This document shows, one piece after another, positions 48,940 to 60,800 of a stretch of 64,000 nt of DNA. The notes beneath the pieces were generated by a model. That model searched no databases, was not told where the DNA came from, and saw only the letters and a program-made list of their open reading frames with translations. The stretch comes from Maylandia zebra (Eukaryota; Chordata; Actinopteri; Cichliformes; Cichlidae), in assembly GCF_041146795.1 (NCBI RefSeq), contig NC_135173.1, positions 57,216,865 through 57,280,864 on the forward strand, given 5' to 3'. Numbering within the stretch: the first letter of the stretch is position 1; the number at the start of each line of letters is the position of its first letter. The position numbers were made by a program, and so were the translations under genes.

Positions 48940-50040
48940 ATTAAGATTACGCCTAAACATTACATAGTTCTTTTGGTCCACTTTTCAGTGTCTGAATGGA
49001 ACCAAGCACATTTTGCGCACTTTTACTTTTGAATGTTTTCTACTTACTAATAATGTACTTTCACTAAGGTCGTAAATAAATAAATATTTATTTATTTTAA
49101 ACAATGGTTGTTCCATAGTTAGGTGGGTGGTAAAATTAGCCTTTGAAAAGTTTTAAAAATATTTTGCTTTGAAAAAAATCCAATAAAAATCATTTAGTTG
49201 TTGACAGTAAATTAGATATCTAAGTTATTTAGATATGTCTCTTTGGGGTTCAGGGACTGTGATAATATTTCTTGTTTTTTCCTCAGTTTTTACAAAAACA
49301 GTCGATTGAAAACGAATCCAGTGAGCTATTCTTTTTCAGCTTTGCGCAAAGTGTAGAAAACAAAGCTATGATTCAGAGAGCTAAAGCAGCAAAATGAAGC
49401 TCTCGCATTATGCGTCAGTGACAATAGCGTACATCTACAAAAGTACATTTTTATGTCAGTACTTGCCTTTATTTTTACTGTGAGGTGTTAAGAATTTTAT
49501 TTATTTTTTCTTTTCCCACTTTAAGAAATTGCATTTCAATAACTGCTGATGACATTTTATTATTAGTATTTTATGTATTTTTAATTAGCATTTTTTTTAG
49601 TTAATGTAGATTCAGATAATTTCCATTGTGAGTTTCCCTATTTACTTTCAGTTTTTGTTTTATTACTCCTTGATATGTGATATTTTTAAGGGGCTAGACT
49701 GAAGTTCACAATATCATTAAAAACAAAGAAACAAAACAACACTTTGACAGTAATGCAGATATCCCAGCCCATATTAACTCACGCAACATTGTATCTTCCT
49801 CCTTTTGGTTGTGAAAAATTTGATAAAACGGATCAAAATATTTTCCTGATATTTGAAATGTTATATTACCTAAGTAAATATTATTGTTTAATTCACATTT
49901 TGTATTTTTCTCTACTCTAGTTTTATTTTACGCTAACAAAAATATTAAGTTCATTTCCAGAATTACCTTAATTTTTGGCAACGATAGTAACCTCAGATCC
50001 CCAAATTTACAACTAGGCTTCACAGTTCACGAGCTTATGT
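48940..50040. other. Spacer between the receptor gene and clip1
   Basis: A/T-rich sequence; I see no gene, clear transposon or other feature in it. Confidence 0.6.
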
Positions 50041-50072
50041 TGGGGCTGTGAAGGCAGCATCATTTCCAAGAG

Positions 50073-50206
50073 TGACGTCAGATTGTGTGAGTCGGGGCTG
50101 GGCTGGGAAACAGTAGCTGTTGGAAAAAACATGTAACGGTGCAAGGTACGCTGCACCTTCTCACGACATTCCTTACTGAGACCCAGTTCATCTAACGAGA
50201 CAAAGT
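50073..50206 (+). promoter_or_regulatory. clip1: Candidate clip1 promoter and noncoding first exon, with perfect CRE
   Basis: TGACGTCA at 50073-50080 is followed by G+C-rich sequence and an AA/GTAAGC donor-like site near 50206. The first clip1 coding exon (53340) is preceded by a splice acceptor-like stretch, so a 5' noncoding exon is expected. The link is inferred. Confidence 0.4.
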
Positions 50207-51167
50207 AAGCTCTCAAAGCAGCTTTTTTCCCCACTGTTGTCTGTGTTTAGTCTGCTTTAATATCGCCTCATTAGAGTGTTAGTTGTCTTATATTAACCAC
50301 AGTTTGTGCGTTATTGCTGTTTTGAAGCTAGCTAGCTTTGGCATACCAGCAACCACCGTGGCTCTAGCTAACAGGATGCAAAATATGATAAAAAAACAAG
50401 TGCCTGTTACCTCACGTAAATCACTATGATCTGCTGCTAAATGACATGCCAGTCAGTCCGCCGGTATTGGTTAAATGTGCAGGATGCCTAGTGGGAAAGT
50501 GTGGCGGGTAAAAATCCAAGTTATCTCACTAGCTCCATAGATACAGAGAGCCCAGCCCACACAAACAACACACACCAGTCTTCTTATGTGTCTGTTATGT
50601 ACACTAACGATTTCTCCCTTCATTAATTGCTTTTGTGTGATCATGCAAAACCGGAGATAATTGAATGGTCGTTAGTGAGCTGGAAGCAGAGAATGGAGAG
50701 CAGGCTGATGCATGACAGCTGTAGGTGTGCTTGTTGTGTTGGTCTGGCAACACCTGCTGGGCGGGGGAAGACCTCTGAAGTAATGTTACCTGCACAGGAT
50801 TTCTCTTCAGTGTTGTGAGAAACGATTTAGTGCTCCAACTAAAAAGGTCGACCTAAATGAGTATGATATACTTTTATTACCATGGACAGAGCAGGTACTG
50901 CTCACGGTGTCGGTTGCTTCGGAGACAAGGCTGCGTTAAGTCTTTGGTGGCCCAGGAGGAAAACTGGTGCCCCTGAGTCCCATTAGATTTGAGTTAGATT
51001 TAAACATCTGTTTTTGAGAATAATTTAACAACATTTGCCTCCATTATGAAGCTATTTTTCGAATTCTTAAAGATTTCTTATCAGTTATATCTCTCCATGT
51101 AAATATGTCCATTGTGATGTTGTCATTTCATATAAAAAGAACATATTCTCCAGTATCTTACAAACAA

Positions 51168-51207
51168 TAAAGAAGATGTGTCTTTCATGAAAGACACATC
51201 TTCTTTA
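51168..51207. repeat. Perfect 40-bp palindrome nested in a larger inverted repeat
   Basis: Arms of 20 bp (AAAGAAGATGTGTCTTTCA and its exact complement) meet with no spacer, centred at 51187/51188. An outer perfect 11-bp inverted repeat, TCCAGTATCTT at 51149-51159 and AAGATACTGGA at 51253-51263, surrounds it. Confidence 0.95.
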
Positions 51208-51574
51208 ATTAGATTTTTCTTTATAACCCAAACATCATCTTTGGAAGTTTTCAAGATACTGGATCAAATTAACACATAATCAAAAAGCTGTCCGGATTTT
51301 TCAGCTAAGATTATTCATAAAAACTTTTCACCTGTATTTTCATGTCTGTACTGCTGGTGCTGGTATTCGACTGTGACGTTTAGGGAAAATCTCCCACTGG
51401 CCTCTGTTTTCTGTCTGTTCTGTTCTGCACTTAATTTAATTATAATTATTTAAAGGAGGTTTCTTGATTCATAATCCTGTTTTAAGGCAATTGAACACTG
51501 TGACTGTGGACCATTGATTTTTCAGTCGAGTTCTTGTGTACATTTTTTATACCAACATTTTCCTTTCCTTGAGG

Positions 51575-52120
51575 CTTCAGCAAAATAGATCAATGGAAGG
51601 CCCAAATGTGTCTCTCAGGTCCTATGTTAGGAGCTGTTTTTTTTTTTTTTTTAAAGGACGTTGCACAGCATGCTGAGATATGTTTTTTGGCTATAGCTCT
51701 TTGGGAATAACCTTGTTATTGAAAAAATAATATTTTATGCCTGTCAAACCGTGTTATCTTTGGTATTTTTCATAGATTTAGCTAAAGAAATGTGAAAAAA
51801 ATATGTGTTTTTGCAACTGGGTGTTAGTAACAAAGTGCCATGACAAACTATTTAAAACAGCTCTTTTGCTAAGTTGGTTCATCCCTTGACTCAGGTGTCT
51901 TTTACATACTTGAATGATTCATAGGTCAGTGTTAAGTAGCTGATAGAACCAAATAAAAAACACTCCTCTGAAAATGGTCAGGTACAAAGATTGGACTGGA
52001 AATGAGTGAAAAAGCAGCCAATGTCATTGAAAGCATTGAAAGACCTGCAGAAAGCCTAGACAACTTTGCCCAAGAGCACTTCAAAAATTACAACAAAGTC
52101 TGGCTCCTTGGAAGCACAAT
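51575..52120 (-). mobile_element. Decayed Tc1-like transposon fragment, copy 2
   Basis: Stretches such as GTCTCTCAGGTCCTATGTTA, TTTTATGCCTGTCAAAC and GGTCAGGTACAAAGATTGGA match in order those of the longer copy at 60880-62070. The first part of the element is missing. Confidence 0.65.
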
Positions 52121-53339
52121 ATAGTCTGTTTGATGTCAAACGCTAATTTTGTTATTTAGTGACTGGCGTCTAAGCTAATACAACTCATCTCACCCTGCCC
52201 ATCTCTTTGATAAGAAGATTTCATGAACGGTTTGTTGAAACCTTTTACAAAATCTTAACATTTTGTAAAAATGTTGAGCTTTGGTTAATGAAAGGTGAAA
52301 ATCTTGTCTTTTCAGGTTGGGCCATTATAGCATGTGGAAACACACATCTGAATTTGACATATAAATAAATGGTGTAACACATGTTTTTTAATATTTAAAA
52401 CGTTGTTGTCTAGAAACACTAGTCGGTAAACCTGGGGTAGATGTATGGCTGTCTGAAATAAACCATTTTACAACCAAATAAATCAACACATTTTGTCTTC
52501 CAACATCCTGAAATGAGTTTTTACCTTTAGCTTCCATCCATGAACATCTAGTGCTTGGTGGCTTTAGTCGCTTAGCTTTAATGTCCAAAGACGTTCTTGT
52601 TGTAGTCAGTGTGACTCATATACGTACCTTGTGAATTAAATGGTAGCAGAGATGTTTCTACTAATGGGCATGTGAGCTGAAACTGGAGACATACCATGTG
52701 GTCAGCTGAATATGACAGTGATTTCACAGATGATAATGAACAGCTCTGTAATAAACACTGGGCTGTGACTTAGTGACATACAGTAGGAGGTGTTGAGACA
52801 AACTGAGGCCTCACTGAGCAGAGCGACAGCTCTCACTGAGACACTGATGTAATTGTGGGGGTTGTAGGCCTCTGTGAATGGGCTACAGTCACACATGAAA
52901 AGTCCTAAGACAAGAAAGAACACAAAATATTTAATAAGGGATTTTTGATGCTGATTAACAAAAAACACATTCAAAATAACCAGAACGATTTAGAATTTAA
53001 ATTTAAAATCTATCTTTTTGTATAATAGTTTATAACCAGTTTAGATTTTTACAATTAAAAAATTAAAACACATGAAATTGCCTTGATATTGACATGTCAT
53101 CTTTTTATTTCTTAATGCATGCTTAGTCATCCAGGTAAGGAAATAACCAAAAGTTGATTATCTTAATCTGGATGTAGCATTTTCAGTGTCCTCTTTATTG
53201 TCACTGTCATCTTTTTATATTTGTTTTTGTTGAGGATACATTCTTCTTTTCTTTTTGCCAGCTCCTGTTTATCATACTGTGACCGTGTAAGGTGGTGGGG
53301 AAGGCCTAATCCCTCATCTTCAATAGGCCCCCCCCAGCC

Positions 53340-54761
53340 ATGGACAAACAAGGAGCCATGAGTACATCAGGCAAAGCCAGTGGGCTAAAACCCCCCAGTA
53401 AAATAGTCCGTCCCTCCAGCGTTCCATCACGGACATCACCGTCATCTGGTAAGAAGCTGTTGAAGAAAAAACCCCTCAAGATTGTGTCTGTTTATTAAAG
53501 TGTCTAATTCTGTCAACAAGAAGTGTCGTGCTATCGTTTGTATCTGTTTGGGCCGTTCTTAACTACAGAACTTATCAGTGAGTTTTCTCAAAGTGTGCTG
53601 GACCTCCATGTGTATTTCTGTATATAGTATCACTAAAGGTGCTTTTCTTTTTAATCATCTACATCCTTAAATCAGTCTTTGGATGATTGTTATTTGGATT
53701 CAGCATTATTTATGAAGCGAAAATAGAGAAAGACTACAAGAAACTCAAAATGTTTACAGCTGCAGATTTTTTTTTAGAATGCAGACTGTATTAAACAGAT
53801 CATACTGACATTTCTCACCAGGTACTAATCCCCAAACAGAAGCATTTTTGGGGGTTAAATCTCCCTAGAACTTAATCTGTTCCTCGTACTACTATGGGTG
53901 CACCAGTCCAACAACTTTTCCAACTAATTACAATATGATTCCTTGGATTCTGACTTGGTGTTTATTAATAATTTAATAAATAATAACAAAACCAAGGAAA
54001 ATTCAATAAATAAATTTGATTTTCATTTGTTTTAACCTAATTAACCTAATTCTTTTTGGCAAAAAATGCACCTTTTAAATCTAACTATAAAAAAGTAATA
54101 TTTAAGATTATTAACTATGGTTTATTAAAACATGATTCCAACTGCAGGTACCTCGAAGCCAGTTCCTCCTGAAAAGTCCCCTGGCAGTGTGACCTCACCA
54201 GTCCAAGATGGAAACACAGACTTTAAAATTGGAGAGAGAGTCTGGGTGAACGGCAACAAGCCTGGCTATGTGCACTTTGTTGGAGGGACGCAGTTTGCTC
54301 CCGGCCAGTGGGCGGGCATTGTGCTGGACGAGTCGATCGGGAAAAACGATGGCTCTGTGGCAGGGGTCCGGTACTTCCAGTGTGAGGACGGACGGGGGAT
54401 ATTCACGCGGCCTTCAAAGCTGTCCAGAACAGCACTGCCAGAGAAGGAGACGAATGGAGGCCGGGCCAGCCCAACACAAGGAGTCTCCGCAACAAGCGAG
54501 GCAGCACCTGCTGGCACTACTTCATCTAGTAAGTTTATTTGTGAAAACATAACAGGGTGGATAACTGTGCTTTACAGACCAAATATTTTCAGAGATGCCC
54601 TTATCAGCTTTGTTAAACTTAGGGAAAGACTTGTATCTTAGCCTTAATGTTGCACAAGAGCCATGCTCCACTATCCTCTATCCTTTAACATTGATTGCAG
54701 AGTAGAGAGACTGAGAGAGGCACCAGGGAGTTTATTTCCTACTTGCAGCATAAAGAGAAAA

Positions 54762-54821
<60 letters not shown>

Positions 54822-57800
54822 CTGACTAATGGGTTTAACAGCAGATGGTTAACATCCACTTTAGCCATTTGCTTATTCTTAAAATTCCCTTATAGTCGTG
54901 CTATATTTAAGAGATTTTTTTTCCATGTTGTCAGGGTTACCTTTGGATGTAGTTTGAAATTTGAATGTTAGTTTGATCACTCAGGGTTAAGTGGGCGACA
55001 CACATGCCTCAAGGCCACCACAGAGGCTAGATTCCATCCCAGGCCATTTCCTGTGTGCTGTTCTCCCTGCTTTCTCTCTCTCTTTCTCTCCTTTCTGTCC
55101 TGTTCAACACTAAAAGTTAAATGTACAAAGCTACATTTTGGAAAATAACTAACTAAAGTAAAATAAAAATTAGTCAGATAGTAGAAGAGAAGATAAACTT
55201 CTTAATGCCAAGTGCTCTTGGCCCTCTTACCTTGAGTACCTCTCTCACAGTCATCGTCCTGCTTCAATTCAACTCACTGTTGCTGACTTAGAAACTTTGC
55301 CATAAAACTTTTTAAGCACCTAGCTAAAAGTCTATAGGTAGTAGACTACTGCTCTGCAACAAGGATCTTGGTCTCTAAAGATACAAAAAAAAAAAAAAGT
55401 AACAAACCTTCTGCTGCTTATAGCGTTTTCTCTGCCTTGTTATTTTAGGTAGACACACAGTTGATTTCATAGCACAGCCATTTTCTTTACCTAGTGTTTA
55501 GAATGAATTTGTCAAACAAATTTCCAGTTTTAAAATCAGACTTTGGTCACATCACCCCACCTCCAGCTTTAACAGCTTTAAATAAAGGCTGTTGATCACA
55601 GCCAGAGACTGGAAGAAACAAAATAGCATTTGGGACATCTCACAGTTTTGCTTCAGTTAAGATGTTCTTACAAAGTGACTGACAAATGTGGACCCTGTGA
55701 TCGTTCTTGTATTTGTTTTTTTTCTTCTTCCTTCAGCTCCAGGCACCGCCATTAAGACAGGCGGAGCACTTAACCGGATCCTGACATCCAGTGAGTCAGT
55801 GTCCAACCTCTCCGACCCAGATTCCACGAAGAAGAACAGAAGGGAGCTAAGGCTGGGAGACCGAGTGCTGGTAAGAATGACTGAATCCACTGTGACGGCT
55901 GGCGTTAGGGCAGAATATCAGTGATGTAGACATGGAGCCTCACAGAAAAGTTTATTGCTACACTACTCAGTGCTTTTTTTTCCTAGGGCTGCTTGTGTAA
56001 ATGTTTCAAGTTCGATAAATTGCTTGCTTCACCTTGAATAATTCCACTAGATTGAAGCCGTTATTGTAAATAGAAAAAAGATAACATTTTTAGATAAAAA
56101 TGAATTTGCATGAATTGTTTTGTGTGTAGGTTGGTGGTACCAAGGCAGGAGTGGTGAGGTTTCTCGGAGAGACAGACTTTGCTAAGGGAGACTGGTGTGG
56201 AGTCGAACTAGATGAACCTCTAGGCAAGAATGATGGCGCTGTAGCTGGAACCAGGTAAAGAGCACAGACAGATTTTTAGTTTTATTTGCATAGCAAATTT
56301 ACAATACTCTGAGCTCTGTCTGTAGTACATATGACAGAGGATAATTGCATAGTACAACCTGTCTCCTCCTCAGGTACTTCCAGTGCATGCCCAGGTATGG
56401 CCTGTTTGCTCCAGTTCACAAGGTGACCCGAATTGGCTTCCCCTGTACCACCCCTTCCAAGGCAAAGAGCTCACGGAGGAGGTCCATTCTCAAAAGAAGC
56501 CCCAGCGCTTCCTCCATCAGCTCCATCAGCTCCGCCACCTCCTCAATCAGTGGGAAACCCAGCCGAGCAGGACTGGTGAGATATCTGGTTAATCTGCGTG
56601 GTGCATGATTTAACATCTGCAGTGTGATTCACGAGTGCTTGTGTCATTTTTACAGCTGACAGAAACGTCAGCTCGGTACGCTCGTAAGATTTCAGGCACC
56701 ACAGCCCTGCAGGAGGCTCTGAAGGAGAAGCAGCAGCACATCGAGCAGCTGCTGGCAGAGAGGGACCTGGAGAGGTGCGAGGTGGCAAAAGCAACCAGCC
56801 ATGCAGGAGAGGTGCAGCAGGAGCTGACTCTGCTGAGGAAATGCCGGGATCAGGTGAGACACGTGAACAGTTCAGAATTTCAGAATAAATAAATAAGAAA
56901 ATGAAACAATATCACATTTTGAAAATGGCATCAGTAGGTCAAACAAAGTGTGGTCTGTCACCAACATCTAACAGTTTACTTGTGATGTGTGCACTCATGT
57001 TAATTCTGTATGCCGCAGTACGCAGTGGAGATGGAGGCCAAGATGGATCAGCTGCGGTCGATGGTAGAAGCAGCAGATAGAGACAAAGTGGAGCTGCTCA
57101 ACCAGCTGGAGGAGGAGAAGAGGTGGCTGACTTGACTTTACCTATAACCAGCTCCATATCTATATTCTGGGACTTAAGAATAGCTTAGCATGATAAGCAA
57201 CATTTAGGCAAGAGTGGGAAGGAGTTCTTTCGAGGATGACTGGGGACAAAATATGGAATTACTAGATCTATAAAAAGCTTGGTTTTATAGTACACTGGTA
57301 CCCAGGGCAGCTGGGCTAAAACAGTAGTGATGTGTTGCCTCTTCATTGTACCCTTTTAACTTCTAGCAGCTTTGTTTTGAATAAATTTTAATCAGGAAAA
57401 AGTATAATAAACTGACTAATACCTATATAGTACCTTTTTAAACACTCAAAACTCTTTCTGCTACAAGTCTCATTCACCCAGTCACACACAAATTAATTTT
57501 TACAGCGCTTTTATCTACACCTAAGCGCTTTCTCCCATTCACATAAGCAGACTTCATCCATTTGATCCACTGGGAGCAGCTTTGGGTGCAGTATCTTGCC
57601 CAAGACAGCAGGAATCAAAGACTGATCTATCACCTGGTTGGTGACCTGCGACCTCACCTGAGCCACAGCCTAAACCTGTACAAACCTATACACAGAGAGT
57701 TACATCTTAGTCCAGCTGAGAGGTGAGACAAGCATGGGAATCTTTTTCTAAGTCCTTAGGAAATTAAACTTGCTTTAATTTAGCAATTGCTTTTACATAG

Positions 57801-60800
57801 TAAAAGCTTTTTAGCTGTAGTTTGTGCATATGTCAACAGAAAATCAAGCACCCGTTAAGCTTTTAACAGAGCAAAGATATTAGCAAAATAACTTTAATTT
57901 TGCTGTATATTTAGTTAAGATGAATTTTTTGCCATTTAGGATTTGCTGTCTTCTAAATAGTCAGTTTTTTCCGGATGAGCACTGTCAGTTGTAGCAGGTA
58001 GATCATTCTGATTGTCATCCACATGACAACGATACCGTCTGCCCTGAAATGCATACTTTGGAAATGCCTCATTTAATACAAGAGGGAGAAAAAGAGCAGC
58101 ATCCTGTTTTCACAGAGAAGGTTCTTTCTTTGAAATAAGAAGGCTGCCAGAATGACTGGCAGTATCAGCTTGTTCCAGCTCTTCAGTAAATCTGTAGGGT
58201 TTTAATGACTGAGCCACTTGTGTGTTGTGATTTTAGAAGATTTTATTATTGTCCCTGTTTGACAGGAAAGTGGAGGACCTACAGTTTCGAGTAGAAGAGG
58301 CATGCATCACCAAGGGAGACCTCGAGGTAAATGTGGTTACATAATCCGATTCTCAATTAAACATGTTCTCTCACTTGTCCTATTCACCCGAGCTGTCTGC
58401 CTCTCACTGATCAGGCTGATACTTCTTTAATGAAAGTCTGGTATGATTTATTGACTCCAACCAAGATGAATAGTTTATCATCACTGTCAACTCGGCGTTC
58501 CACTGAGTGACATGTTAGTTTGATTTTCACTGTGATTCCTGACTCTTTTTAATTCACAACTTAGGATGACACCATAAAGCTGATGATCATTTTCTTCCAA
58601 AAAATGAGAAGTTGATTAAATCAGACTTGCTGCATAATGTTTTTGCCTTTCCTGCACTCCATCAATCATTTATCTTTTTTTGGTCAGACTTGTGTTCTAT
58701 TCCTGCTCTTTTCATTTATTCATCTCAGATTTTTCTACCCATCTGCAGCACTTAAATTACCATTACTCTCATCATCTGTTTGTCCACATGTCTGTGTTTG
58801 AATGCCGCTTTTGTCTTCACTTTTTTTATGCCTTCATCGTGCATGTCTTTTCTGCATCTTTCTCACTCCCGGATTAGTCTTGTTCAATTGCTTCATGAAA
58901 TGGAAACAAAAGTATCTGAAAGAAAGAGATGATCACAGTAACTAACTCTGGATACTCCAAACAAAAAAGCTGAAATGCTGCAAACCATCAGTGCTTTTGT
59001 ACTTCCTGGTCTTCTCTTTAAAGTCTTGCCTTCTTTCTGTCTGTGGCACAAAGCTGGCAGCTCAGTGTTCGCAATGGTGTTTGTTTTTCCTCTCTTCCTG
59101 CTCTCTTTTACTAACAGACGCAGACCAGGCTGGAGCATGTCCACATAAAGGAGCTTGAGCAGAGCCTGCTCTTTGAAAAGACCAAAGCTGAAAAACTCCA
59201 GAGGGATTTAGAGGACACTAGGGTAATTCTGGCAGTTGTAGTGCCACAGCCTTTTTCCCCCGCTAGACTTAATAATCACAACTGGCATATACTGAAGGAA
59301 CTGCAGCATGCAAACACCATGCAAATTGTCCACAGCCTTGCAATAGGGACATTAACATTTCATCTGCTTTGAGCTTTCCAGATAACCCATGTTTATTGTT
59401 TATACTAAACAATATACATATGTGCATAAAGCTTTATTAAAGGATATTTTTTGGAGATTATGGTTCTTTAGACTTAGTTGGCTTTAAAGAATAAGGGTGG
59501 AATCCTTCAACATTTTACTCCTATCAACAAATCCCATGAAAAGAGCAAAATCAAGCATTTTTGCATGATTTTGTCTCAGAAAATAAGCCATCAACATCCT
59601 CCACTCTATATCTCGGAGTGTCCTTGAGCAAAGTACTGAGTCACAAAACAGTGTGTCACAGCTGTGTGAGTGCTTGGAAGCTAGAAAAGTGGTGTGAAAT
59701 GCAGTCTGTTTGAGAATACTGCCTTGTCTTTACCAGTAACATTATTACTCCTGTAGATGTCATCCTTCACAATAACTCACTGATGCATAGCATCAAAGAA
59801 ACAAAGGATCAGTCTTGTTGTTTGCACAGATTTGCCTTTAATCATGTTTTTTCTTTACAAACTTTACAAACTAACAATGTAGAGATGTCAACAATATGTT
59901 GCTTTGCTTCATATACATTTTAATTCCGAATATTGAAACCAGTTCCGTGCCCTATCATTTTTATTCTGTAAATAAAGGTGTGTGGGCACGATTTCGCAAC
60001 AATTTCAGGACAGTTAGCTCATTAAATCGGTGACGTTGTCCTTTCCCATATGTAGCACACAACAGGAGATAGTCCACTTCAGATGTGCTCTTATGACATG
60101 CACTGTTATGTTTGGACTATGTGATAGAGTATGCAGGAGGTGTAAACAAACATTATCAATGTAGGGAGCTGACAGATGAAAGTATACCTATTATGCTTAT
60201 TGTCAATGTCATGTAATTATTCCGGGACTCTACTAGAGTAGTTTTGCATGATTCAAAGTTGAAAATAATTCATATTTATTTTATGCTGGGTCCTGTTGCA
60301 ACTGGTCACTGTTTGAAACAATGTTAACAACTGTTTTGGTGTCCTTCTCTTTAAACCCAGCTTTTGTGCTCCTCACAAACCTTCTGTTTTAGACTGGGGG
60401 TCTGTACCTGAAGGCCCTGAGATGATCATATTTCAGATATCTGATGTCTGAAACCATCAGAGCCCTGGAGAGCAAACAAATAGTATGTGTTTGAGCCTTT
60501 CACTACCTGACCTTTTCATGGGACTTGCTGACCTTAAGATAAATGTAGAAGACTCCCATCCTATGTCTTTTAACCTGAAGCTTTGACATATTTTTGATGA
60601 GTCAAACGCTTCTGTAGTAAAGCAATAAATTCCCATTTGGACCAGGTCTTCTGCTGGTTGTTGGAACTTTGCTGCAGATCTGCCACCTCTCTTTCCAGTG
60701 GGAGTGGATTTTTTTCTTATGAATGAATGTTTGGTTTGTTTTAGCCAGTTGTATAGCCAAAGTTCTTGATGTAATCTCTCTCTCTGTGCAAAGGTCTTAA

